A stretch of DNA of 46,287 nucleotides from Proteromonas lacertae (Eukaryota; Sar; Bigyra; Opalinata; Proteromonadidae). Each line of letters starts with the position of its first letter. Position 1 is the first letter of the stretch. Under the pieces are notes generated by a model. It saw nothing but the letters and a program-made list of their open reading frames with translations, did no database searches and was not told the DNA's origin. The position numbers were made by a program, and so were the translations under genes. Shown here piece after piece: positions 34,404 to 46,287 of this stretch. The stretch covers positions 1 to 46,287 of the forward strand of contig NGBS01000044.1 in assembly GCA_002245135.1 (NCBI GenBank), in the 5' to 3' direction.

Positions 34404-37038
34404 ATGGAATCTATAGCTGTTTATGTAAGAATAAGACCAAAAATTGAAAGAGAAAGTGAGTATCAAGCCGTTTTGAATTCTTCAGATAATAAAGTATTCT
34501 ACTTTTTTATATTTGCTTAATTCAATAGTCTATTGAAATTAATACTCCAAATCAGCAAGTAAGTTGTGAATATGATTATATATTCAACCAAAATCAAGAT
34601 CAACAATGTGTGTTCAACTCTATCCAAGATATAGTGGATCATTGTCTTGATGGATATAATAGTACTTTGTATTGAATTAAATGATATGTATAAAATTTAG
34701 ATTTGCATATGGTCAAACTGGTTCTGGTAAAACTTACACATTATTTGGTCCTGATGAACAAATATCAACAGATTATATACCTGCAACTGCTGGTATTATT
34801 CCTCGCTCAATAAATCATTTATTTAATTCAATATCACCAGATGATGATTCAATATCAGTTCATTGTTCAATGATTCAAGTTTATAATGAGAATATTTATG
34901 ATTTGTTAAGAGATTATAGATTAAATATGCCATTATCAATAAAAGAAGATACTATTAATGGTTTGTATGTAAATGGATTATCAGAGTATTATATAAGATC
35001 ATGTGAAGATTGTTTATCATTGATGAACATAGGAGTTCAGAATAGAGTAGTGAGAGAAACGTATTAATTTTTTAATATAAATAGACATATGAATCAACAA
35101 TCAAGTCGTAGTCACATCATCTTCCAATTATTAATAGAAAAACAGTTGAAAGATGAAGGTAAAGTAATTAAATCTAAATTAAATCTCGTCGATTTAGCTG
35201 GTAGTGAAAAATGGAAATATTTTACTGTTAATACTAATAATGAAATTGAATCAATTGATATGAATCAACAACATATTCAAGAATTGACAAATATTAATAA
35301 AAGGTATAAAATATATTCAATTTTTTATTCATTAGTTTATCTACTTTAAGTCGATGTATTTATGCATTATCAAGTGGTGAATCTCATGTTCCATATCGTG
35401 AATCAAAATTAACAAGATTACTTCAAGATTCTTTAGGTGGAAATACAAAAACTAAAATTATTGTAACACTATCTCCATCAGAAGATTCTATTAGTGAAAG
35501 TATTTCATCATTGAAATTTGCTGATTGTGCAAAAAGAGTAATGGTAAGTGTTCATGTAAATAGCACAAGAGTTATTGATAAAGCATTAGTTATGAGATTA
35601 GAAAAAGAAATTGCACAGTTGAAACAAACAATTGCTGAACTACAAGCTGGTAAAGGTTTGACTAAATTAGTAGAAGAGAATAATAAGTTGAAAGCTGAAA
35701 ATGCAGATTTGAAGAATCAGTTATATAACGGTCATCCTCCTCTAGAACAACAACAACAACCTGAACATTCAAATATCATTTCACCCGTAAATCCATCATC
35801 ATCTCCACAACACCAATCATATAAAACAAAGAACAATTATAATCCAAATGAGCCATCAAATACATTTATTACTGAAAATGATGAATATGACTCAGATGAA
35901 GAATTAAGAATGCTATCTTCACCCATATCAGTACCTGATGATAACAAGCAATTCCTATCACAATCACAACAAATACAACCACCAGTACCTCCTTCTTTAT
36001 CAATTGAATCACCAAATGATATTCCTCAATCTCAACAGAATAATATATTTAATAAACCTAAACAACCTGTTTCATCATCAGCTGCTTCATCGACTAAACA
36101 TTCTAAACCACCATCACCTGGTAGAACTTTAATATCTAAAAAACAATTACCTCCTTTTCAACCAATTGAAGTTTCCAGTAAAACAAAATCTGCAGTTTCT
36201 ACTCCTTATAATCCTGAACCTGTTAGATTTGAACCACAACTTGATCCTAATATTGTCAATCAATATGAGCAGTTAATAACTGAATTAGAAACTCAAAATA
36301 AGTATATGAATAATTTATTCGATAAAATAAAACAACTCACTGATAGTTTTTTTAATTTAGAAATAGAAGAAGATGATTTAAAGTATATATATATATATGA
36401 TTATTTCTAACCCTTTAATAGTGATAAATTGAAAGATATATTCAAATCAATAAAATCACCAACTAAAAAGAATAATAGAATACCATCAGTTCGAACCAAT
36501 TCAAGTAAGTACAACTGGTTCATTTTCATCAGGACAACAATCAGTACAATCTGCTCAATATAGAAAAACATTACCATCATCCAGTTCACCTCCTTACGAT
36601 TCTAAATTAGCATCAGAATATCAAAGACTACCAAAAATGAAATTCCTCGGTGCAATTCGTTCTCCTCCACCAGGTGCATTCCAATATGTAATAAAAGGTA
36701 AACCAAATCAAACTGCAACAAATGACTATAAAGAAAAAGAGAAGAAAGTATATTTAACTGTTTTATTATAAAAATAGATCAAAAGTAAAATGAATAAAAT
36801 ACAGAAAGATATAGAAATGAAACAAAAGTTAATAGAATGGAGGCAGCAAAAAGAAGAAAGGGAAGCTGAAGAGAGAAGAAAGGAACAAGAAAAGTTGATG
36901 AATATTTATATGAAAAAACAAGAAAAAGATAAGAAATTTGAAGAAGAAGCAAAGAGAATGAAAGAAAGGTTTTTAGAATTGAAAGAACAACAAGATAATG
37001 AATTAAAAATGAAAGGTTTGTTAAATAAGAGTGGATAG
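34404..37038 (+). CDS. Kinesin with N-terminal motor
   Basis: Microtubule motor. Seven exons, introns 35, 32, 24, 32, 39 and 30 nt. Motor: MESIAVYVRIRP at residue 1, P-loop GQTGSGKT (TLFAYGQTGSGKTYTLFG, joined across an intron), switch I MNQQSSRSH, switch II NLVDLAGSE, then SKLTRLLQDSLGGNTKT. Loop after DLAGSEKW is longer than usual and contains QELTNINKSLSTL. The neck is FADCAKRVMVSVHVN, then a coiled coil, a long Ser/Pro/Gln-rich linker with many SP sites, and a last Glu/Lys/Arg-rich helix (QQKEEREAEERRKEQEK). The linker has one +1 frame change near 36503. Subfamily not assigned; motor and neck exclude kinesin-14. Confidence 0.88.
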
Positions 37039-37323
37039 TGGTGTATTTAATAATTGGATAATATTTATTTTTTTTTGATTATTCATGTAATACTTCGGAA
37101 TATTCTATTAAGCGTTACTACAATCAATAATCCTTTTTATAACTTTGCATTACCAATTTTCACATTTATAGATTCATTTTTTTCCATAATTTTTATTGAT
37201 ATATATTATAATAATATGTAATTTGGTTGTTGTAAGATATTCTTAATATATACATATTACCCATTTACAAATTCATAATAATTAATAAGAATATAAGAAT
37301 CAAAGAAATTTCTATATATCAGA

Positions 37324-40300
37324 CTATATTCTCACACCTCCTCCTACTTGTTTTTCAAATACAGGAATCTTTTTTAAGGTAGATTTAGATCTACTTCTTC
37401 TTCGGAATATTCCAGTTCTTAATAAACAAAATACAATCACTATTATCACAATTAATCCACCTGCTATTGATCCAACGACTATTCCAGCTATTGCTCCACT
37501 ACTTATACTACATTCACTTTCATCAACTACACTCCAAACACCTTTATTATTATCAGTTAATAAACATTTTCTTCTCTTCATTCCACTTTTTGCTCCTCCA
37601 CATTCTATCAACACTTCTTTTCCTCCTTTCTCAGCTGGAGTTCTTGGAAATCCAGAATCAGATTCACAATATATTGCTTCAAATTCTATCTCCACTTCTA
37701 CAGTCTCAATCTCTATTGATGGAGGATTTCGAATTGTAAAGGTATATTTCGTTTTTTCTACATATTCTAATGGTGATCCATATATTTCTCCAGATTTTGA
37801 ATCTAAGGATAAGCCTTTAGGTAATTCTGGATTTACTGAAATTTCAAGATTTGTTCCAACTGCAACAAATAAATATACTGATTTTACTGATTCACCAAAT
37901 TGGAATATTTTATTTGATACTTTACTGGATGGAACTATCACTGGAATATCAGGAATTGAACATGATAATATAAATGAAAATGAAACTTGTTTTCCACTTC
38001 CACTTATTAAGATTGTGGTATTTACTGCATCAAAACTATTAGATATATAACCACTTATTCTTCCTTTCGAAGAATCAAATTTCAAAGTTGAGAATGGAAG
38101 ATTGGGTATGATTGAATAAACTAAATTCTTTCCAGTTATTCTTCCTAATTCTAATCCTTCATATTCTTTTCCACCTTCGATTGTTATATTATCTACATGT
38201 CTAATTATTACTGGTTCTACAGATTCTTCAACATTTATTTTGATTGGATTGGATATTTCACCAGCATCATTATGACATTTGAATGTATATGATTTATTAC
38301 TTGGTGGTTCTACATTTACTTTTCCACTTATTATTCCACTATTTTCATCAAATTTTAATCCTTCAGGTAATGCTGGTTCAATTGAATATAATATAGTTTT
38401 TGCAACACATTCATATGGTTGAATATCATTATAACTCATTCCAAATATCATTATCACTTCTTTTTCATATTTTATATTATTTGGTTTGATTGGTAATGTC
38501 ACATTCATTTCAATTGTTATTTCAACATAATCAACTTCATTTGAAGCTGTGAATTTACTTCTCATAGAATTCTCTTCAATCACCATTCCAGAAATTAAAC
38601 CACTTCTTTTGTCTAAACTCAATCCATTTGGTATTTCATCTACACTATATTCAATATTTTCACCTATCACATAAAATAATTTCAACTCTTTATATTCTTT
38701 ACCAGCTTCTAATATCACTGATTCATTACTCCAGATTTTTATTGGATTTTTAGAAGGTAAAACAGTTATGAATATTTCAATTGTTATACCTTCATCACTT
38801 CCGGAATAAGCATTATTAGCTTTGAAATAAACTGGTTTTGATGATTCTTCAATATATGCTTGACCAGATATTAAACCAGTTTTATTATCTATTCTTAAGC
38901 CACTTATTTCAGGATTCATTGAATAAAATACATCTTTTCCTGAAACTGTGAATAATCTCACATTTTCATAAAAATCACCTGCTTTGAATCTATAAAAAGA
39001 TTCTTTACTAATTAATGATGGACTTTCATCACATGTATTTTCGATTTCATTCCAAAGTTTATCATTATTACAGTATAATGTTCGATTTCCTGTTATACCT
39101 GATGTTTTACATCCAATAGTTATTTCTGTTCCAGTTACAGTTTCTGGTATATCTTCTGCAGCTTCACAATATCTTAATGGACATAAATGGAAATTTATAT
39201 CATAAACCTCAAAAGCACCATAACTACTTAAAGTGTTTGTTACATTGAATCTAATTGCTGAATACATAACAGAAGTAGTATAATTAGGAAAATACTCTCT
39301 TTAAATTATCTGGATAAGTATATACCAGTTAAAAGAATCCAATTAAATTCCATTTTGAATTGTAATATCCTTCCACTGAAAAATCTCTTGGACCATTACT
39401 TTTAGAATAGGCATAAATACTAAATTGATTGAAATATGTGTGAAGATGATCTTTATATCTCATTATTGCCCAATCCAGGGATTGTGTCAGTATACCATTC
39501 TGAATTTGGATTTTCATCAAATCCATAAGGCTGCATGAAAAGCACGATTATTAGTATTTGTTTCAGTTACTCATTTTAGCAGTATTTATTAAGAATCAAA
39601 CAATCTTCTTTACTTCCAATTATTCTTAATAAAGATGAACTTATTTCAGGGAAACTTTTCTTCACCATTGAATTTGTGTAATTCAATCGAAATTTCAAAT
39701 GGATTTTCTTCTAACCAAGGAATTGGTAAAATGAACATTTCATCAGTTAAAACATCATATCGATTATTTGCCATTGTATCTGGAGATATTTCACCATTTG
39801 GTAAATTATTTCGAAAGATTTCTTTTCCATTCACTTTTATTATTATTCCACTTATATAACTCACTTTTAAAACAAATCCATTATATTTATCTTCATAATC
39901 AAATACATCTATCTTTCGAATATAAATCACATTTCCAGATACTTTGTTTAATTCAGATAATTTGGATTTTGACCATGTTAAATGTTCAGCATTTGGATTA
40001 TCCCAACCATCTTTCATATTCAATTGAATTTTCCCATTCTGTATTATAATCATAATCCAATGTTGAATGGAAATGTCATTTTCTCTCTTATCTTCATATT
40101 TACCTAATGTTGTTCTATCCACTGGAATTCCATCAACTAATACATCTATAAAACCATTCCCATAACCTGAATACGAAGATGAGCTTCCTCTATAGACAGC
40201 AGTATAATTATCATTTAATAAACAATATTCATATTCATAGATATTATCACTATCCCATCCTTCTTCTACTCCTTTTAAGTCAATTATTGAAGTTTTATTC

Positions 40301-43300
40301 TCATTATCCATTTCAGATGTTTTATAAAGAGATATTCCCCAATCTTCTGGAGTTGCTCCTTCACTACCATTGACATGAACAGTAATTAGTGATTTACATT
40401 GTTTTGAACATATTTCATTTATTGATTCACCATAAAATGTTAAATTCAAAAATGTTGTATTTATGCCATTAAAATTTGTTGCCACTATTTTATATTGTTG
40501 TTTTGGTGATTCTTCTGTTACTACACCAGTTATTTCACAACTCTTTTCATCAAAATATAAAAATGAAGGTAATTCTGGTGATATTTCACAATTTTCAACC
40601 ATTTTCACCTTAGGTCTTATTTCCACTACATCATTCAAATAATATTCTTCTTTTCTATTCTCAGAATAATCTATAGTTGGAGATTTTGGAATTGTGTTTA
40701 CATCAATCACACCTGATCCGTAATATTTTGCCTCAATTACATCTGTCAGTTTTCCATCAGAGTAAAATTCAAATAAAAATGTTCCAGTCCCTCTTTGATT
40801 ATCATTAAAATAAAATTTATAATCTCCAGGAATTAGACACAAAACTGGGAAATATAATGGAGGTGATCCTTTTGGAAAAGCATAAGAAAGAATAACTGTT
40901 GTATTTGGATATTCTATATCAGTTCTAATACTCTCTCTTGGATTTATCTTATCTACTACTTTCACAAAATGAGGTTTATATTTACCAGAACATCCACTTA
41001 TTACATTTGTTATAATTTTTCGACTTACATATTCACTATTTGAATAATAAGCTCGAATTTCTAATTCATAATTATTTAAATATTCGGTTGCTACTACATT
41101 CATACTTCCACTATATTTATCATATGTAAATCCATCAGGAATAACTGGTAATTTATAAAAAATAACAGATCCACTTTCAATACTTATCAATAAATGACTT
41201 TCATTTCCAATAAACAGATTCAATTCTTCTACTATTATTCCTTCATTATCTAAATCTTTTATATGTAATCCTTGAGGTTTTACATCTCCTATCACTTTTA
41301 TAGATATGGTTGTGTTTACTGTTGAACCATCAGATAATTTACCATTTATCATATAAGATTTCACATCTTGAACTGTTGTAGCTGTTCCTCGAATTGTACA
41401 ACCTGATAACTCTAAACCAGGAGGTAAACTTGGTTTTGATTCACACTCACTTATTATTTCATCTCCTTCGATAAATGGAATATTGTCAGATATTCGATTA
41501 TTCACTATATATACTGCATAACTAACTCGATATTCAAAATCTCCTCTTGGAACAAAATATAAAACATCTTTCAATTCTTTAAACTCGGAATCTAACTCAT
41601 TCTTATAAGATAATTTTATTCCACTTCCTCCTACATTCTTCATATAATTCACTCTTATGAAGTGATATCCTTCACTCAAATATTTTGTTCCTGTTTTGCA
41701 ACTCCAATCATGAATTCCATTGTGATTGATTATCTCAATAAAATCAATAAATAACCAAGATCCTTGAACAGATGTTAAATTGAATGTATAATTTCCTGAT
41801 CTTTCTATCTTTATATAACCTTCCCAATTTACTCCAAATTCACTGGCAAAATTGGGAGTTAAACCATCCCAAATTGATTGGAATTGGATTATATTCTTCA
41901 TTTATTTCATCTTCTAATCGAATTATTTCAGTTGTTACACCTTCACTTGAAGGAGTATAAGGATTTAAACAACTTGTGTCAAATTCATCAGATTTTAGAT
42001 AATAAGCAACTATTCCTTTTATATATTTATCAATTATATCAATATGGATTTTCACTTCATTTGTTGTGGATGTTTCTGTTGAACATTCCACTCTTAATTC
42101 TAGATTTATCACTTCATTTATTTGTCCTTTCAATATATGGTTTGTAACATCAGCTATTATTCGATCATCTCCTGTTCTACATTCACTTGCTACTCCTCTT
42201 TCGATCTTAAATGGAATTTCAAAATAAGAATTCATTGGCATTGTAAAATATTCACTATCAAATGATAAATAAGAAACTACATTATATGGAGTTATTGATT
42301 GATAATAATGAATTAACTTTTCTTCTTCTTCATTTGGCAATTTCCATTTCAACATAAACCTATAAGTTGAATTATTATCCATTTCAGTACATTTACTAGT
42401 ATATGTACCTGTTACACATAAATCCTGTTTTAATGAATAATGACCAATTATTCTCACTTTATGATATCCTGATTTTAAGTCAACTGTTATATTTTTATCT
42501 GATTCTTTCCATATACTGCATTCAGTGTAAACATAATTGCCAGAACTATCATAATCACCTTTACCATTTTCATAAATATTACTATATTTTTGTTCATCAA
42601 TATATACTGTGTATTTTGCAAAATCAGAATTTTGACGAAATGTGTATTTACCACTCTTTGGAGTATATAATGCTCCTTCCATTGTATAATTCCAATAGAA
42701 TACATTATGACTTGATAAAAATCCATCTAATTTATTATCCCATACTGAATAAGCATCTTCTCCATCTAATCCATCTAAATTGTCTATTGTTGTTCCTTTA
42801 CTGTTATATATTGTTTTAATCGCTTTTTCAATACCGCATTTAAAATTATTCACATCATCTACTTTTATATTCAATCCAGATCTTATTACTTCATCAGCTT
42901 TGGAGATTATTATTGTGGTTGGAGTTTTACTTTTACCAGCTGGATTTTCACCATTTATTGTTATTCTATTATTATTATTAAATATCATTCATATATACGT
43001 TATTGGATTTTCAGGAGGTGATAATTCATCTATTTTCTAATATTCCATCATCAGAGATTGATATTGGATACGAACCAGATGGATTAAAACTAATTGACCA
43101 ACTTTTCACTCTCTTGTCACTTTTACAAGGAAAGGAATCTATTTGACTTGACCCTATTGTCAATTTAACTATTCCACATGTTAAACTATTGGGTATGTCC
43201 AAACTATACAAGTAATTGGAAATTTATACTTTTCATTTCGATATTAGCTTTCATTACTAAATTATCTGGCGTTGTTAATGTAATTGTATAGTTGTCTAGA

Positions 43301-43561
43301 TATTCTTCAAGTGGAATACCACTAATTTCGCCTGATGTTGGATCTAATCTTAACCCTTTACTCAATAAAGGTGAAATTGAGAAATGTTCCTCCTTCAATA
43401 GTAATATTTGGATGATTTGGAGTGATTTCACTTCCAACTACATAATCTGGTTTAGGATTATCATAACTGAAAGACTGTTGAGCTTCTGTATAAGCTAAGC
43501 AAAAATCTATATTGATATATAACACGAATATACATATTGTGAAAAATGTAATAACTTGCAT
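37324..43561 (-). CDS. Large type I surface protein: signal peptide, PA14, putative-Ig repeats, transmembrane segment
   Basis: About 2,060 residues over 6.2 kb with few introns. Order: signal peptide MQVITFFTICIFVLYIN; one putative-Ig repeat (SKGLRLDPTSGEISGIP); PA14-like domain 1 (about 42300-42750, with EGALYTPKSGKYTFRQNSD); PA14 domain 2 (about 41550-41880, WEGYIKIERSGNYTFNL); several more repeats; a discoidin-like region (about 39180-39500); a Cys-bearing sushi-like module; five putative-Ig repeats (LPKGLSLDSKSGEIYGSP); a second sushi-like module; then membrane helix IAGIVVGSIAGGLIVIIVIV and a short basic tail. Likely a carbohydrate-binding adhesin or receptor. The frame changes about seven times, nearly all by +1 (near 43390, 43205, 43040, 41885, 39655, 39495 and 39350). 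Domains are sure; the exact gene model is not. Confidence 0.7.
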
Positions 43562-43972
43562 TTGTGTTTCTTGTTTTTTTAATTTTTCTTGTATTTTTTG
43601 ATATAAAAAACATATAACTAAATTTTATTTGTTATCATTGCTCATTAAGACTATAAATAGGTTATGAAGTATGTTATTGTATAAATCTCAACAAATAAAT
43701 TTCACAGATTATTAGATAATGAATAAATATTTATATAACATATGTCTACACACGAATTATTTCATAATCAAAAAAGGTTATATTGATTATATAACACTTC
43801 ATGTTAAAAATTGTCTTATCTATAGCATATAGCATAAAAGCATAAATCAAATACAAAATTAACTTAACTAAATAACAAAACGAATATTGGGATATTTTTG
43901 GCGTTAAATTCATAAAAATGATAATATATTCGACTTGGTTCCAATCCTATTGCCTGTAACCTTGGATGTTGA
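43562..43972. other. Spacer holding the left inverted-repeat arm
   Basis: About 410 bp between the surface-protein start and the pseudokinase-LRR stop. Apart from the repeat arm at 43703-43839 and a GACTATAAATA near 43649 nothing could be assigned. Confidence 0.6.
43703..43839 (+). repeat. Inverted repeat, left arm (137 bp)
   Basis: Matches the reverse complement of 46154-46287 along its whole length except one AC unit and one A in a run. The right arm ends with the window, so the true outer limit may lie beyond. Inside, GTTATAT-TGATT-ATATAAC forms a small perfect hairpin. Confidence 0.9.
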
Positions 43973-45495
43973 TCAATTATAATCATAATGTAAGGAACTC
44001 GATTTATCTGTAATATTATTACCATTAAATGATATTGTTTTTTAAATGCTTCAATGTACGACTATTTTGACTAAACAATAGAATTGAATCATCGTCTAAA
44101 TTATTGTATCCAAAATCAATATGTCTTATATGTTTTACACTATTTAAATTCTCTACAATATACTTCATACCCAAATTACATATATTCATTTGAAAAGAAA
44201 CATAAACAATTTTCATTTCTTCTTTCTTTCTTTTTTTATCACCAATAATTGTAAATGCCTTACATAAATATCCCATTCCTTCATCTCCTATTGGATTATC
44301 TTCTATTCTTAAACTTATTAAACATTTTAAATGACTAAGATTATCAGTTAATAATTTCATATATCTGGATGTAATATTATTATTGATTAAATTTAGTGAC
44401 TTTAATGATGTACATAAACGAAAATTGAATATTAAATCTTTCAATCCATTGGTCATTTTAATCTTTGACTATATAAATTCCAATTTAAAATCATCACAAC
44501 TACAAATTAACTAGCGTAAAATGGAAAAATAAGTCTATTTTATGATGGATTTTAGATAATTCAGTAAGAATCATATTCCTTAAGAATTCAGTATAATTAT
44601 TCCATATTATATTGATTAAAATAAATATATATCCATTACTGTTGTTGCTATTCTTATCACTTTCATATAAATGTATTATTGATAATATTTCATTCTTATT
44701 ATTGCCTATATTCAAATAGTCTGCATTAGTAAATTTCAAAATGATTTTCTATTGAATATGTTATGGAATTTGACCTTAATAATATTTGTATTGTGGAATT
44801 ACAATTTTGAATTTCATTATTTATTTCATTTTTATATATTTTATGTGTATTTTTCAATAGTATCTCTATTTCAGTCAATCTAATCCTTTCAGTTTGATTG
44901 AATTTGATTGTTTTTTTAATAATATCTTTATATTCTGATGGTATTCTAACATTATTCTCTAATTCTTCGTTCATATATTGGTTTGAAATGGAGAAAGATT
45001 GGTAAATAAATAATATATAATACATCCCAATGAAAATATATCACTTTTAATAGATAATTCTTTGCTTATGACATGTTCTGGACTTAGATAAAACAATGAT
45101 TCAAATGGAATTGAATCTGTACTTCTTATATCATTTATTAAATAATCTGATAGATAAATATTACCATTACTACAACACAGTATATTACTAGGAGTTAAAT
45201 TTAAATGGCTTAAAGACAATCCATTCAACTCTTTTAAACCGTTACAAATTTGAAGCAAGATTCGGTTAATTGAATCACTACTAAAGGTGTATTCTATTTC
45301 ATTTAACGACATTTGAGTTTTTTTCATCTCAAGTTTTATAAACTGTTGTTCTAGATACTTTACATTCATACTTAACACATTGACACAACAAGAATAGGAA
45401 ATTCTCAACAGACTGTCTTTAAATTGTTTAATTTTGTATGTATAACCTTTTTTGAGATTAATGGTTTTGATTATATAAACAGTTTCATTTGTAAC
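43973..45495 (-). CDS. Pseudokinase with C-terminal leucine-rich repeats
   Basis: The kinase-like half runs ETVYIIKTINLKKGYTY (Lys as in VAIK), LSHLNLTPSNILCCSNGNIY (HRD replaced by HLN), LSDYLIND (DFG replaced by DYL), FYLSPEH and KSDIFSLGCIIYYLF. Loss of HRD and DFG Asp in the usual places argues against catalysis. The C-terminal half carries LRR units (LKSLNLINNNITSRYMKLL, LISLRIEDNPIGDEGMGYL, IRHIDFGYNNLDDDSILLF). Frame changes of one base occur near 44985, 44742 and 44045, and the start exon near 45480 is uncertain. The intron before MTNGLKD is about 45 nt. The gene lies wholly between the two arms of the inverted repeat. It may act as a scaffold; function unknown. Confidence 0.6.
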
Positions 45496-46153
45496 ATATC
45501 AGAAGGAAAATTTGTATCTAACAATTATATAAACATGATTGATACACTATAACTACAACCCATATTTATGAAAAATAAAAATGAAGAAAATTAATTTTTA
45601 TTGAAAAATTTCGATAACCAAAATCTTCAAAAAGTTTAAAAGATGTAGATAATAATTGCATTCATACGATCATATGTTTAAAATGAAAAGAATGTTTTTG
45701 TATAAAGCTTATAATGCCAGAATAGAAATGGATAAGGAATATATCAATAACATGAATAATCATCAATTACAGTATTTGGATTATACAGTTTCTTATTATT
45801 ACATTTACACACTCTTATAACAATATTATATGTATAAATGTTGAAAAGAACATCAAAGATAGTATCTCTGGTTTTATCATTTATTCCACATCATATTATA
45901 CTCTAAAAAATAATATTTACTTAAACTATATGCTGTACAGAAACTTTGTTCAAATTTAAGTCTGTGATATATTTCAATGCTGTGTATAGTGTATATAAGT
46001 TGCTTAAAGTATTTAAAAAGAAAGATGCAATTAAACAATATGTTACAGTGAAAAATTAAACTGATTTTGATTGTGACAGTACTGGCTTAGAAAATAGTTG
46101 TGATTATGCAAATTAAGTCAGTGAATTTTACTAATTTTAATAGATTTTACTAT
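45496..46153. other. Region upstream of the pseudokinase gene
   Basis: About 660 bp. Two short open stretches read on the plus strand (45679-45816 and 45931-46059) but no confident splice joins them. Otherwise A/T-rich with nothing assigned. Confidence 0.4.
45931..46059 (+). CDS. Possible terminal exon of a small gene
   Basis: A 42-codon open stretch ending in TAA, with FKSVIYFNAVYSVYKLLKVF then KKKDAIKQYVTVKN. It follows a sequence (CTGTACAG) that could be a 3' splice site. An ATG-led stretch at 45679 (MKRMFLYKAYNARIEMDKEY) might be an earlier exon. Not recognised; it may be chance. Confidence 0.2.
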   Translation, partial: CCTETLFKFKSVIYFNAVYSVYKLLKVFKKKDAIKQYVTVKN

Positions 46154-46287
46154 TTTTATGCTATATGCTATAGATAAGACAATTTTTAACATGAAGTGTT
46201 ATATAATCAATATAACCTTTTTGATTATGAAATAATTCGTGTAGACATATGTTATATAAATATTTATTCATTATCTAATAATCTGTG
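46154..46287 (-). repeat. Inverted repeat, right arm (134 bp, reaches window end)
   Basis: Reverse complement of 43703-43839 with 2- and 1-base length differences and no substitutions that I could see. Confidence 0.9.

Overview
The window comes from a nuclear genome of a very A+T-rich eukaryotic microbe. The evidence is spliced genes for COG5, SAR1, ARF, a proteasome beta subunit, DNA polymerase alpha B subunit, RNA polymerase AC40, a kinesin motor and a mitochondrial carrier. Almost every intron that I could place by reading frame and homology is tiny (mostly 24-43 nt, commonest 28-35) and has the form GTAT...TAG. TAA, TAG and TGA all behave as stops. Introns of about 30 nt on a standard code recall Blastocystis and a few other protists, but nothing here fixes the lineage. 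A polyketide synthase, a PP2C/cyclic-nucleotide/kinase fusion and a PA14 surface protein exclude fungi and animals as the simple answer.

Layout. 1-2297 (minus) is the start of a polyketide synthase with a Gln in place of the ketosynthase Cys and broken frames. 2315-2527 is a 60-residue gene, then COG5 (plus). 4132-6025 and 14925-16478 hold two BTB-BACK genes and a 40-codon relic with the same promoter. Between them on the minus strand lie a CxxC zinc protein, an oxoglutarate/malate-type carrier, an EF-hand protein, a 53-residue gene, a PRMT9-like methyltransferase and a Sld3/Treslin-like protein. 16564-18536 is a coiled-coil gene divergent from the second BTB gene.

18637-24064 holds SAR1 and ARF1 head to head, then a PP2C-cNBD-cNBD-pseudokinase. 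24233-27924 holds CutC and the divergent pair POLA2/PSMB1, which share an 87-bp spacer containing a perfect E2F-type site. 28140-33160 holds a Q/P-rich coiled-coil protein, a Cys-rich miniprotein, an acidic coiled-coil gene with a candidate U12-type AT-AC intron, and a leucine-rich-repeat protein. 33245-37038 is AC40 divergent from an N-terminal kinesin. 37324-43561 encodes a giant type I surface protein. 43703-46287 is a pseudokinase-LRR gene bracketed by a near-perfect 135-bp inverted repeat that runs off the window end.

Together these are mostly housekeeping genes (Golgi/COPI/COPII traffic, S-phase replication, transcription, proteasome), packed with 60-500 bp spacers and often divergent. 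Lineage-specific genes (BTB, coiled-coil, LRR, surface protein) sit between them. Two regulatory themes show in the sequence: a 16-bp element (AAACGACTATATTTTT) repeated exactly at four promoters, and E2F-type TTTCGCGCCAA sites. Several genes, including the essential AC40, carry single-base frame shifts, nearly all +1. The simplest reading is base-calling error, so 'broken' calls for host genes should be treated with care.
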